64,000 nucleotides of DNA, taken from Bacteroides sp. GTDB taxonomy: Bacteria; Bacteroidota; Bacteroidia; Bacteroidales; Bacteroidaceae. The notes below the pieces were generated by a model that saw only the letters and a list, made by a program, of their open reading frames with translations, was not told the DNA's origin and did not search any database. The stretch is taken from assembly GCA_021202275.1 (NCBI GenBank), contig JAJQDI010000005.1, positions 140,991 through 204,990 on the forward strand, given 5' to 3'. The position numbers and the translations under genes were made by a program. Shown here in pieces: positions 36,754-46,800 of this stretch (positions are counted from its first letter, which is position 1; each line of letters starts with the position of its first letter).

Positions 36754-37851
36754 TCAGCGATGTGCCACAGGTATATATACCTCTGTGATCAGGTGCTCTT
36801 CTCCGACCTGCCGGGGACTGTTGAGGTAATGTTCGAACATGGTACAGTCGCATACATAGTATTCGCTCCGGGGGAGCCAGTATCGGTAAATGAAGCAGTA
36901 CACATCGTTCAGCTGATGATGGGGCCCTTGATAGGTGAATACCGCGTATTTGCCCCCTTCGAGTTGTTGTATGCCCAGGGGAGCTTTTGCTCTGGTCTTT
37001 GTGGTCCGGTTCGTGGCCACATAGATGTGTTGCTTTTCCGGCCGGGTGATGGTGGGGGCGTTGTGAGAGAAACTGTAGTACTGGTTCCGGCTGTCGGGTA
37101 TGCCGTTCTTTCCTGTGAGACGAAAGAGTTTTTCCCAGCCTTCCATGTAGGCATGAAGTTCCAGATGAGGCTTTACCAGACGTATGCAGAGCACCTCTTT
37201 GCGATCCACGATACGTATTTCGGGTTCCAGGAAGACGGCACATTCGGTACGTCGTATGGGTACAGAGAGATCGGAAGGCTCTTTGCGGTATACAGAGGGA
37301 CTTTGTCCGAAATGATTCCGGAAAGCCCGCGAGAGTGAATAGTGGCTCTGATAGCCGATCTCATCGGCAATCTGCGCAAGGCTGTGGGAGGTGGTACGGA
37401 GTCTGAACGCGGCAGTTTCCAGCCGTATGCGTTGGAGGTACTCTCCGGGGCTTTCGTTCATCACGGCTTTGAAGATCCGATGAAAGTGGAAGCGGGAGAT
37501 ACAGGCTACGTCGGCCAGGCAAGCCAGATCTATGGATTGGGCGATGTGTTGGCGCATATAGATCAGTACCCGATTCACGGCTGTCAGGTATTCGTCCTGT
37601 GTACTGTCTTTTACCTGCCAGCGTTTCAGGGTAACGAGTTGCAGGCGCATCCGCAGTTCTGCCTCCGGAGTACTCAGCCTTCGGCCATCGTCCGAATGAT
37701 AGCTGTCCGGGTATTCCAGGGAAGAGGTGATCATCTCGTCTAAGGTGACCTCTTCGGTGTATTTGCCTTCCTGGTAGCAGTAGCAGCAATAGTCTGACGT
37801 GGTAGTTTTATCGGCATTGGTTCCGAAATATTTGAGTGCAGTCAGGGGCAT
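36754..37851 (-). CDS. AraC-family regulator with zinc ribbon and GyrI-like domain (5' end uncertain)
   Basis: 365 residues from the first ATG: a zinc-ribbon piece (MPLTALKYFGTNADKTTTSD then YCCYCYQEGKYTEE), a linker, an AraC double helix-turn-helix (about 90-190, ending GQSPSVYRK) and a GyrI-like small-molecule-binding domain (about 205-365). In this zinc-ribbon family the domain begins CQSCGMPL; exactly these codons (ICQSCG) lie in frame just upstream of the first ATG, back to a stop at 37974-37972, but that stretch has no ATG, GTG or TTG. So the true start is either a rare codon (ATT/ATC/CTG) or has been lost. Probably a multidrug-type sensor regulator. Confidence 0.85.
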   Translation of the reverse strand: MPLTALKYFGTNADKTTTSDYCCYCYQEGKYTEEVTLDEMITSSLEYPDSYHSDDGRRLSTPEAELRMRLQLVTLKRWQVKDSTQDEYLTAVNRVLIYMRQHIAQSIDLACLADVACISRFHFHRIFKAVMNESPGEYLQRIRLETAAFRLRTTSHSLAQIADEIGYQSHYSLSRAFRNHFGQSPSVYRKEPSDLSVPIRRTECAVFLEPEIRIVDRKEVLCIRLVKPHLELHAYMEGWEKLFRLTGKNGIPDSRNQYYSFSHNAPTITRPEKQHIYVATNRTTKTRAKAPLGIQQLEGGKYAVFTYQGPHHQLNDVYCFIYRYWLPRSEYYVCDCTMFEHYLNSPRQVGEEHLITEVYIPVAHR

Positions 37852-37943
37852 GCCGCAACTCTGGCATATCGGGGTGGGTACGTGGGTTATGGGTGAATGC
37901 AGAGTTTTCCGTGTATATTTACTTCTAATGATACGTGAACATA

Positions 37944-37951
37944 CAAAAGTA
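37944..37951 (-). promoter_or_regulatory. -7 box of the AraC-type regulator gene
   Basis: Minus-strand TACTTTTG, an exact TAnnTTTG. Transcription from it would start near 37936, inside the in-frame region upstream of the first ATG, leaving room for the CQSCG codons to be translated. Confidence 0.55.
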
Positions 37952-38316
37952 GGGATAAATCGGGAAAAAGGTTAACCATACTTGCTATATTCATGTAATA
38001 CGTACGGATCAAGGAGCACTGACTCATTCCTTTTAGTTATTTGCCTGTGCGATAAGAGATAAAAAAATGGGAACCTGAAATTATTATGTATGAGGGATCT
38101 CTCTGTTTAAAAAATGAAAATATAATGATATCTTATTGTTCCTGTTTTTATTTTAATTGTTATTATGACAATCTTATCCATAAAGATTTTAATCTTGTTT
38201 TTCCAGTATGTAAATTAGATAGTTGTTTTATTGGATTTTTATCCGAATGGTCAACTGCTTCTTTTGATAATAAATAAGTTAATTTTAATCTTTAATGTAT
38301 TTCTTGTGTTGATATA

Positions 38317-38348
38317 TTTGAATATGTCTGATTAATAAACTACTTTTG
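38317..38348 (+). promoter_or_regulatory. Promoter of the acidic lipoprotein gene
   Basis: TTTG (38317-38320), 20-base spacer, TACTTTTG (38341-38348). Near-ideal Bacteroides promoter, about 95 bases upstream of the coding start. The stretch 37982-38310 upstream is very A/T-rich, with no gene I can support. Confidence 0.65.
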
Positions 38349-38442
38349 TTGCAGTATCTTATTTTTCTATAAAAGAGTATAGTAAAAGCCAGTTCTCTGA
38401 CTTTGTAAATGACTTTTTTATGGGTATTCATCTAATAAATTT

Positions 38443-39276
38443 ATGGGTATGAAAGATTTATTTTTTGCTTTTGTGTGCTTGTTAAGTACAAGGTTTATGG
38501 TTTCCTGTTCTCAGGAAGAGGTTTCTGCTGTCGATGAAACGGTTCCGGTCACCCGGGCAGTTGTGGAACTGGAATTTCCTACTATAACCTATGATACGGA
38601 ACCTGGGACCAATTATACATGGGTAGATGAGACTGAAGAAGATCTGAGAGAGATTCTGGAAAAATCACTGGAGATCTATGACCTTTATTTTGTTGCACCG
38701 GGTATTGTGGAATTTGATATGACCGACCAGGGTGTTGAAGATGGTAAGGTAACGATGACTATACCGGGTATAGATGTCGAAGAATGGACTGTGAATATAG
38801 ATATGATCACCTATGCTACTCTTCGCTTTGATAGCCTTCTGAACTCCATTGATATAAACCTGGATATTATACCGGATTTTGTGAGTATAGCCACTTCGTT
38901 TACCGTCGATACCGATGAACCGCTTAATGTGCCTATTGACCTGAATTTCACAGCGTCAGATACACCTTTTGTTCTTGCTGAAGTTGATTCTGACGTGTAT
39001 ATAAATGGAGGACTTGCCAGGATCGTGGAACTTGCCGGAGGAGGAGTAGATGACGATTCCTATTTTACCTATGAGGTTGATATGAGTAGCCAGGGCGTTC
39101 AGGGAGGTGCTTTTGAACTTTTTCTTAAGGGGAGTTTTAATAACTGGACGGTAGAGATCAATACTATTTTATATGAGTACCTTCTGCTTCATCCGGAGAA
39201 TCCTGTTTTTGCCTTTGTAGAACTTGTACCTGGTGAGTTCACATTTACTTTCAACATCAGTGCCACTGAGGAATAG
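38443..39276 (+). CDS. Acidic secreted lipoprotein, unknown function
   Basis: 277 residues (or 275 from the second Met). A hydrophobic N-terminus with lipobox MVSC (Cys22) predicts an exported lipoprotein. The mature part is strikingly acidic and rich in beta-type sequence (VNIDMITYATLRFDSLLNSI, DLNFTASDTPFVLAEVDSDV), with very few Lys or Arg. No family is recognised. It stands alone with its own promoter and a strong terminator, in more A/T-rich DNA than its neighbours, so it may be a recent arrival. Surface or cell-envelope binding is only a guess. Confidence 0.75.
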   Translation: MGMKDLFFAFVCLLSTRFMVSCSQEEVSAVDETVPVTRAVVELEFPTITYDTEPGTNYTWVDETEEDLREILEKSLEIYDLYFVAPGIVEFDMTDQGVEDGKVTMTIPGIDVEEWTVNIDMITYATLRFDSLLNSIDINLDIIPDFVSIATSFTVDTDEPLNVPIDLNFTASDTPFVLAEVDSDVYINGGLARIVELAGGGVDDDSYFTYEVDMSSQGVQGGAFELFLKGSFNNWTVEINTILYEYLLLHPENPVFAFVELVPGEFTFTFNISATEE

Positions 39277-39353
39277 TGGCTTGACCGGAAGGGTGTCAAA
39301 GAAGATCTTTCCGGATGGTTTTTAATAGATGCACTTTGCATGTGCAATCATAC

Positions 39354-39399
39354 AAAAAGTTCTGTCGGAGAGATAATGCAGGTCCGACAGAACTTTTTT
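39354..39399. terminator. Bidirectional terminator between lipoprotein gene and topA
   Basis: AAAAAGTTCTGTCGGA (39354-39369) pairs perfectly with TCCGACAGAACTTTTT (39383-39398) around a 13-base loop. T-runs on both strands make it a two-way terminator for converging genes. Confidence 0.9.
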
Positions 39400-39441
39400 A
39401 TATCTATCCCGGAGAGGGATGAAAAATGTAAGTTTCTCGTA

Positions 39442-41787
39442 TTACTTTTTTTTCTTAGCCGCGAACCTGCGTTTGGGAGATGCGGCTTTTTCGCTTTGTA
39501 GCTTTACGATCTCCAGACAGGTCTGCAGGTTGAGGTCTTGCGGTACCACGTCTTTGGGGATCTTATAGTTGCTGCCTTTGTAAGCGATGTATGGGCCGTA
39601 CCTGCCGTTGAGGATCTCCAGTTCGGGTTCTTCGGCAAAAGATTTGATGTGCTTCTGCGCTTCGGTTTCCCGTTTGGCCCGGATCAGTTCGATCGCTTCT
39701 TCCAGGGTCACTGTCATGGGATCGTGGGTCTTGGGCAGTGAGACATACTTCGCATTGTGCTGGATATACGGGCCGAATCTTCCGGAGCCGACGGATACAC
39801 TCTTTTCTTCGTACTCTCCGAGGGTGCGGGGCAGTTTGAACAGCTCAAGTGCCTCTTCGAGTGTGAGAGTCTCCATCGACATGCCTTTTTTCATTTGTGC
39901 GAAGCGGGGCTTTTCTTCATCGTCGGCACGTCCGATCTGTACCACAGGGCCAAACCGCCCGATCTTCACTGACACCGGTTTTCCACTGACCGGATCTTCG
40001 CCCAGTACCCGTTCGCCTACCTTATGTTCGGTTTTGGTGGCCAGTGTAGATTCTACGGAGGGATGGAACTGGGTGTAGAATTGCTTCATCAGTTGTGTCC
40101 ATTGCTTTTCGCCTTCAGCAATCTCATCGAACTCTTTCTCTACGGTAGCGGTAAAGTTGCAGTCCATGATCTCCGGGAAATACTGGATCAGGAAATCATT
40201 CACTACGGTACCTATATCCGTGGGAAAGAGTTTGGATTTTTCGGTTCCTACGGTCTCCGTCCGTGTCTGGTCGCTGATCTGGTTTTGGTGCAGGGTAAGG
40301 ACATTGAACTGCCGTTCCGTACCTTCGCGGTCGCCTTTCTCCACATATTCACGGTTCTGGATCGTAGAGATGGTAGGGGCGTAGGTGGAAGGACGTCCGA
40401 TACCGAGTTCTTCCAGTTTGCGTACGAGGCTGGCTTCGGTGTAGCGCGGAGGCCGTTGTGTGAAACGTTCGGTAGCTACGATATCGTTGTGTTGCAGCTG
40501 TTGTCCCTGTTTCAGAGGCGGCAACAGATGGGCTTCGTCTTCCTGTTCATGGTCGTCGTCGAAGGATTCGCGGTATACATGCAGGAAACCGTCGAATTTG
40601 ATCACCTCTCCGGTAGCGGTAAAGGTGTCTGTGTTGCTGCTGATGCTGATGGTGGCAGTGGTTTTCTCCAGTTCCGCCTCTGCCATCTGCGAAGCAATGG
40701 TACGTTTCCAGATCAGGTCGTACAGTCTTTTCTCCTGGGAAGAACCGTCTATGTTCTGATTCTCCATGTAGGTGGGGCGGATGGCTTCGTGTGCCTCCTG
40801 TGCGCCTTTGGTTTTGGTAGCAAACTGGCGGGTCTTTACGTATTTCTCTCCCATCATGGAGGTGATGGCTGCTTTGCTGCCCTGGATGGCAAATTCGGAG
40901 AGGTTGACAGAGTCTGTACGCATATAAGTGATCAGTCCCGATTCGTAGAGTTTCTGGGCGATCATCATGGTTTGTGCCACGGTGAATCCTAACTTACGCG
41001 CAGCTTCCTGTTGCAGGGTCGAAGTCGTGAAAGGAGCGGCGGGACTCTTTTTCACCGGGCGGGTGACGATGTCTTCGATGGTGAAGGCCGCACCTTTGCA
41101 GCTTTCCAGGAATTGCTGAGCTTCCTCTTTGGTCTTGAGACGGCGGCTCAGTTCGGCTTTCATCTCTACCATTTTGCCATCGGCATCGGGAACCAGGAAG
41201 ACGGCAGTCACCCGGTAAGTCGCTTCGCTCCGGAATTGTTGGATTTCGCGTTCCCGTTCCACGATCAGGCGTACGGCTACCGATTGCACGCGGCCGGCAG
41301 ACAGGGCAGGCTTCACTTTCTTCCAGAGCACCGGAGAGAGTTCAAAACCCACAATGCGGTCCAGGATGCGGCGTGCCTGCTGGGCATTGACCAGATTGAG
41401 GTCGATGGAGCGGGGTTGTTCGATGGCTTTGAGTATCGCGTTTTTGGTGATCTCATGAAAAACGATCCGTCTGGTATTTTCAGGTTTGAGACCCAGGACT
41501 TCATAGAGATGCCAGGAGATGGCTTCTCCCTCCCGGTCTTCATCGGAAGCCAGCCACACGGTATCGGCCTGTTTGGCCTCGGTCTTCAGCTCGGTAACCA
41601 GTTTTTTCTTTTCGGCAGGGATTTCGTATTTGGGTTCAAAGTTGTTCTCCACATTGATACTGAATTCTTTCTTTTTCAGGTCGCGGATATGGCCGTAGCT
41701 GGAGAGAACTTTGAAATCCTTTCCGAGGAATTTTTCAATGGTCTTTGCTTTTGCCGGTGACTCGACTATCACAAGGTTCTTTTGCAT
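39442..41787 (-). CDS. topA: DNA topoisomerase I
   Basis: Type IA topoisomerase that relaxes negative supercoils. From the ATG at 41787 the product has 781 residues (MQKNLVIVESPAKAKTIEKF); a longer frame to 42105 is translated repeat DNA. Toprim residues Glu9 and Asp82/Asp84 (SDEDREGEA) and the catalytic Tyr288 in GLITYMRTDS are present. In place of zinc fingers the C-terminus has three GRFGP/GRYGPYI-type repeats and ends in a Lys-rich tail (RRFAAKKKK), usual for Bacteroidota. Confidence 0.97.
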   Translation of the reverse strand: MQKNLVIVESPAKAKTIEKFLGKDFKVLSSYGHIRDLKKKEFSINVENNFEPKYEIPAEKKKLVTELKTEAKQADTVWLASDEDREGEAISWHLYEVLGLKPENTRRIVFHEITKNAILKAIEQPRSIDLNLVNAQQARRILDRIVGFELSPVLWKKVKPALSAGRVQSVAVRLIVEREREIQQFRSEATYRVTAVFLVPDADGKMVEMKAELSRRLKTKEEAQQFLESCKGAAFTIEDIVTRPVKKSPAAPFTTSTLQQEAARKLGFTVAQTMMIAQKLYESGLITYMRTDSVNLSEFAIQGSKAAITSMMGEKYVKTRQFATKTKGAQEAHEAIRPTYMENQNIDGSSQEKRLYDLIWKRTIASQMAEAELEKTTATISISSNTDTFTATGEVIKFDGFLHVYRESFDDDHEQEDEAHLLPPLKQGQQLQHNDIVATERFTQRPPRYTEASLVRKLEELGIGRPSTYAPTISTIQNREYVEKGDREGTERQFNVLTLHQNQISDQTRTETVGTEKSKLFPTDIGTVVNDFLIQYFPEIMDCNFTATVEKEFDEIAEGEKQWTQLMKQFYTQFHPSVESTLATKTEHKVGERVLGEDPVSGKPVSVKIGRFGPVVQIGRADDEEKPRFAQMKKGMSMETLTLEEALELFKLPRTLGEYEEKSVSVGSGRFGPYIQHNAKYVSLPKTHDPMTVTLEEAIELIRAKRETEAQKHIKSFAEEPELEILNGRYGPYIAYKGSNYKIPKDVVPQDLNLQTCLEIVKLQSEKAASPKRRFAAKKKK

Positions 41788-41864
41788 AACGTTTGGTTTA
41801 AGGAGAATGAAAAGGTAACATCGCCCTCCCGGTGTTGTTGCCTTTTCATCCGAAAATTCGTCCG

Positions 41865-41872
41865 CAAAAGTA
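41865..41872 (-). promoter_or_regulatory. -7 box of topA
   Basis: Minus-strand TACTTTTG, an exact -7 consensus, 77 bases upstream of the topA ATG. Confidence 0.55.
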
Positions 41873-41964
41873 GAAAAAATAGGTTTTCCTACCTTATAAT
41901 ATAGAGCGTTTCTGTTCTTTTTTGCAAAAAAAAGACTTTTTTTATCAATTGGGTGGAAAGAGAT

Positions 41965-42181
41965 GTACTGATTTACGATGTACTGATTTACGATGTACGA
42001 TTTAAAACACAAGCATTGTAAAGTGATCATCCATCTATGTAGAGACGCAGAGTTGTGTGTCCTATGTTTGCATATAATATAGTATGCATTGGAATTTACA
42101 AACATATTCTTTCTGAAATTTCAATCGTACATCGTAATTAGCTTCGCTGACCGTTGGTTCGTCCAATCGTAAATCTCTTTG
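41965..42181 (-). repeat. Mosaic repeat upstream of topA (A, C and B modules)
   Basis: A-module units at 41968-42005, a decayed C palindrome at 42027-42063 (TAGAGACGCAGAG then TTGTGTGTCC), a B module at about 42060-42120 aligning with 35.23-35.30 kb in reverse, then A units and GCTGACCGTTGGTTCG at 42121-42181, shared with 21.9 kb. No gene is present in 41788-42210. Confidence 0.7.
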
Positions 42182-42210
42182 CATGGTACTTCGTCTGTTC
42201 TGAAAGTGGC

Positions 42211-43890
42211 TTAGAACCGGAAACTGAGTCCACCCAGGAAGTTGAACCCTTGTACGGGATAGTTGATGTAGTATTGGTTCTTCTTGTTCAGCAGGTTGTT
42301 TACATGGGCATAGATAGATACTCCCTTATAGAAATTGTAGGTCGCAGATAGTCTGAGATCATGAATGGCAGGTAGGCTTCCATTCTCTCCTCCGTAAGAA
42401 GAGATCTTTTCGTGTTGGATATATTCATACCCCGCAGTGATCCACAGGGGATGTACGGGCCGGAAACCGGCTTCCACTTTCCCGGCAAAAACAGGTTTCA
42501 GCAGGAGTGCAAAATCCTCTTTGCTGTTCCAGTGATATCCTGTGGCGGTGAATGCCAGAGACAGCAGGTCCTTGTATGCGTATCCCAGTTCTGCTCCGCC
42601 ATGCAGGTTGTCGGAGTTGGCGGTTTGATACAAGATCGCTTCTACACCTTCGTTACCGGTAGAAAACAGGGCAGAAGAGTGGTACAGCTCCTTTTTGATG
42701 TTCCGGTACCCTCCGAATAGATGGAACCAGGTTCCGGGAAAGGGACTTCCTTTCAGGCCCAGTGTAGCATGTATCAATTCGTAGGTATCTTCCGGTTTTC
42801 CCTGGCGGATGATGCCGTAGGGTGAATTTTCTTCGAGTGTACGGAAGTCGTTCAGTCTTCTTCCTCCGGTAGCACTGGCATATACACGATAGGTATCGGA
42901 GAAGGTATACCCTGCTTCTATATCCGGGGAGGCCCTGAATGTGGTTCCTGTACCCAGGGAAAAATCCGCATGAGCTCCCAATCGCAGGTCCCAGCTGTCT
43001 GTATTCCATAAGAAATAGGGGTTCAGATCCACAGTGGTATAGTTGTCAGCTTCTATATCGGTCTGTTCGTAACTGTAGAAGAGATTGTTCATCTCCACAG
43101 CTATTCCGATGAATTGATCTTCCTGAAGTTCTCCCCTGACATCCGCTTTGGTACGGATAAGGGTCTCCTTGTTCCCTGTGGAATTTACGTCTTGTTGCCG
43201 GTTGTAGAACAAGATATGGGTCTCTGCTTTGTAATGCAGGGGAGCCTCTTTGTCTGTAGACAACACACCTATATGTGCATGGCCCGAAGAGAGTTTTTGT
43301 TTGGGAATCAGGCTTTGGGGCGTCAGGTTGAAATTGCTCTGTCCGAAACTGCCACCGATATTCAGATCCAGGGTATGGAATGTATGTTGATAAAGTGCCT
43401 GTCCCCGGGTACGGTAATAGAAGGAAGACCAGCTCCCGCCCCGGATCAGATCGTCTGTTTTTCCGTTCATCCCTTCCATCCGGAAATTCAGATCCAGCTT
43501 ATCCTGTGCCGAGAGCCGGAACAGGTAATTGGCAAGCAGATCCAGGTTGCCCCGACTGCCGTAGCCGGCACGTACATATCCCGGGGTGTATCGTTGTGGC
43601 TCTTCCGGTGCCGTATAGGCCCCTATAGGCTCTGATTGCAAGGCGGTGGACGGATTCATGGTCGCGTCGTATTTCACCTCTTTGCGGCTCACGGTGGGTT
43701 CTTCCACCGGAGGCAATATATTCACTTTGGAGGCATCCGGTATATCCGGGTTGTATTCCTGCTCTACGACCACAGTGCGGTTCAGGGTGCTGTCGGCAGG
43801 TTGGGTCTGTGCCTGCGCGAGGAGTGGGAAAGCGGTGCAGAGTATTCCTGCGAGTATATAGTGATTGCGTTTCATACGTCCTTTAGTCAT
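42211..43890 (-). CDS. Outer-membrane beta-barrel protein, TonB-receptor-like
   Basis: 559 residues with a signal peptide (KRNHYILAGILCTAFPLLAQAQ). After a short Pro-rich N-terminal part (VVVEQEYNPDIPDASKVNIL) the rest is a beta-barrel pattern of alternating aromatic and polar residues ending in FNFLGGLSFRF, with a terminal Phe as in outer-membrane proteins. The C-terminal YKGVSIYAHVNNLLNKKNQY resembles the end of TonB-dependent receptors, but no plug domain is evident. The first ATG overlaps the stop of the upstream TPR gene; a second at 43875 fits the signal peptide better. The overlap suggests translational coupling. It may be a structural barrel rather than a transporter. Confidence 0.8.
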   Translation of the reverse strand: MTKGRMKRNHYILAGILCTAFPLLAQAQTQPADSTLNRTVVVEQEYNPDIPDASKVNILPPVEEPTVSRKEVKYDATMNPSTALQSEPIGAYTAPEEPQRYTPGYVRAGYGSRGNLDLLANYLFRLSAQDKLDLNFRMEGMNGKTDDLIRGGSWSSFYYRTRGQALYQHTFHTLDLNIGGSFGQSNFNLTPQSLIPKQKLSSGHAHIGVLSTDKEAPLHYKAETHILFYNRQQDVNSTGNKETLIRTKADVRGELQEDQFIGIAVEMNNLFYSYEQTDIEADNYTTVDLNPYFLWNTDSWDLRLGAHADFSLGTGTTFRASPDIEAGYTFSDTYRVYASATGGRRLNDFRTLEENSPYGIIRQGKPEDTYELIHATLGLKGSPFPGTWFHLFGGYRNIKKELYHSSALFSTGNEGVEAILYQTANSDNLHGGAELGYAYKDLLSLAFTATGYHWNSKEDFALLLKPVFAGKVEAGFRPVHPLWITAGYEYIQHEKISSYGGENGSLPAIHDLRLSATYNFYKGVSIYAHVNNLLNKKNQYYINYPVQGFNFLGGLSFRF

Positions 43891-46800
43891 TAAGTTTTCT
43901 CAATCTGAGTTCAATCATTCCGGAGATGTTATCTTCTACATGGTAGTTCTGTTGCAGGCTCAGCAGGTATTGTCGGGCATCAAGCGTGCGGTCCACGGCC
44001 ACATAAACGTCTGACAGCAGGATGAAACTCCGTGCCAGCCAGTAGGCATGTGGTGTACTCTGATCGATATAGTTGAGCAGCTCACTTTCGGCAGCGATGT
44101 AGTCTCCCGCGTCGTACAACATTTGTGCCAGCAGGTAGCGTGCTTCGGCTCCGTATACGTTGCGGGTGTCTCGGGCCAGTTGCCGCAGATCGGTCTGCGC
44201 GGCTTGTGTGGCCTGTTGGCTCAGATAGGCTTTGGCGCGGTAATAGGTGGCCTCGTTGGTCAGTTCCGGGCTCAGTTTGCTGTCCGATAAGAGATCGTTG
44301 GCCGCATGGATAGCCTCTGTATCGTTGTCGGTAAGGTAGGCCGTGCGCAATACACCGATCTGTGCCATCTGGCGACGTTCGGGGCTGTCGGCCTTTTCCC
44401 GGATCAGCTTATAAGTCGTGAGCGCGTCGGCAAATTGCTGACGCTGATACTGTACCCCGGCACGCAATACGAGTCCTTCCATGGCAAACGGATTGTCGGG
44501 ATAGTCGAGTAGCTTCTCAGACTGTTGCAATACCAGGTCGTTGTCGTTCTGCTCTTTTCCGATGCGGGTGAGGTAGTAGCGGGCGTTGAGACCGAACGCT
44601 CCGTCGGGGTAGCTTTGCAGGTAGCGCAGGAAACTCTCTTTCGCTTCATTCACCTGTCCGCGTGCATATACTCTTTCGGCGGCTACATAGGTGAGTGAAT
44701 CCTGCTCACTGGCATCGAACCGCACGTCACCCGGCAGGGTAGAGGCCAGAGTAGCAAATTCGTCGATACGGTTGGTATCTACATAGATCGATTTCAGGTC
44801 GCGCAGGGCCAGGCGCGCCTCTTCACTGCCGGGATAATTCTGTATCACCTGTTTGTAGGCATCGGTGGCTTCGTTGTAGCGTCCGGCCTGGTAATAGAGC
44901 AGTCCGATCTCCGCGGCTGCCTTGCGACTGAGCGGACTTTCGGGATAGCTGTTGAGCAGTTCGCGGAAAGTCTGTACTGCCTGCTGGGTATTTTCCATCA
45001 GTACATACGAGCGTCCTTTCTCATACAGGGCACTTATTACATACGGAGAGGTGGGGTACTTACCGATCAGGCGGTTGAGCAGGTTGATCTTTCCGGCATA
45101 GTCTTTCTGCAATCCGGCTACCAGGCCCAGCTGATAGAACGCGTAGTCTCCGCTGCCTTCATGGGTGTTTTCGGCCAGTATGTAATAGCGTTTGGCCTCT
45201 TCGAAACTGCGGGTATGGAGGTAAGTGTCTCCGATGCGGTTGCAGGCATCCGCCAATGCGGAAGGATTTTTTCCTTTTTCCAGTTCCGCATAGCGTGTGA
45301 ACCAGTTGCGGGCCTGCGCGTAGTTTTTCTGTCGGAAGGCGGTATACCCCAGGTTGTAATGTGCCAGTGCGTACATTTCGCTACCGGTCTGCGCACTCTG
45401 GCGCAGGTATTCGCGGAAGTCGCGTTCGGCATCTGTCAGGCGGTCCATGCGGTAGTAACTCTCTCCCCGCCAGTAATAGGCGTCGGCGCGGGTCTGTATG
45501 TTGTACGATCCCAGTTCGAGCGACCGGTTGAAATAGTCTGTCGCTTCCCGGAACGAGGCGTTGGCAAAGGACTGTGTGCCGAGGTGGAACAAGATCTTTT
45601 GCTTGGCTTCCAGAATGCGGCTGCCCGGGCGGGAGAGGCGTTCGATGGAGCGTAGTGCCGCGTCGTAGCTGCGGGTATTCATATAGACCTCTATCAGATA
45701 GTCGCTTACCTGATCGGCATGTTGCGACTGCGGGAATTCGTTGAGAAAACGCTCGAATACCGTTACCGATTCTCCGAAAGCAGAGTAGGAGGTCTCGTGC
45801 AGGGTAAGCGCGTAGTTATAGAAGGCCTGCTCTCTGATCTGCCTGTCGGCATCGGAGGCCGCAGCCTGTTCGAAAGCCATACGGGCTTTGGGCTTGTCGG
45901 CCAGTTGCAGGTACGAGAGTCCCAGGTGCAGGTAGGCATTTTGTGCCAGCGCGTCGTTGTTGGGCACAGTAGCTTGTCCGAGTGCGTCGGCCGCTTTCGA
46001 ATACCCTCCGGTCTGGTAATAGGACATTCCCAGCATGTAGAGCACTTCCCGTGCCGGAGAGGTCGTACGGGCGATGTAACTTTCCAGGGCGGGTATTACT
46101 TTGTGGTATTGCCCCATGCGGTAGGTGGCCTCTCCCAGTACCCGGTACATCTCACCGGTGTATGCTTGATCGGGGTAGGAAGAGAGATACCCTTCGGCCA
46201 CGATCTCCGCCTTGTCGTTGTGTCCTTTGCGCAGGTAGCTGTCTGCAATGTAATAGGGAACCAGTTCGCGGTATTTGGCATCGGTCTGCAACGGCAGGAA
46301 ACCTTGCAGCGCATCGTCGTAGCGTTGTTGGGTGTAGCGGATGTAGGCCACATAGTACATGGCGTCCTTTTCGTATCTCCTGCTGCTGTAGCGCAGGGTT
46401 TCGAACCAGATGGCGGCTTCCCGGGCACTCCCTGTCTGTAGGTAAGAGATTGCGCGTCGGTATACCATGTCGTCACGCTCTTCGTTGCTCAGCAGTTCCG
46501 GATCGCAGGCGTTGAAGAGTGCCAGTGCTTTGTTGTAATCCTCTTCAAAGAAGGCACAGGAGGCGATCAGTCCATAGATACGGTTGGCATGGGGCGTATC
46601 GGGATAGCATTCCAGGTAGTTCTGCAACAGTTCGGCGGCATCTTTTTCCTGCAGTTCGTAGGCAGTGCAGACAAGCATATATTCCGCTTCCTGCAGGTTG
46701 TGTATCCGTGGATGGTTGACATACTGCCGGAGAAGGGGAAGAGAGGCGGCGTAGTTTTTTCCGATGAATAGTTCGCGGGCTTCACGGTATAGGTTTTCCG

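Noticed and set aside
38086..38277. 63-residue plus-strand frame in the A/T-rich gap
   Set aside because: Low-complexity Phe/Tyr/Asn/Cys mix expected from A/T-rich DNA; the good promoter lies downstream of it and serves the lipoprotein gene.
39442..42105. Extended N-terminus for topoisomerase I
   Set aside because: The additional about 106 residues are translated repeat DNA; MQKNLVIVESPAKAK at 41787 is the normal family start.
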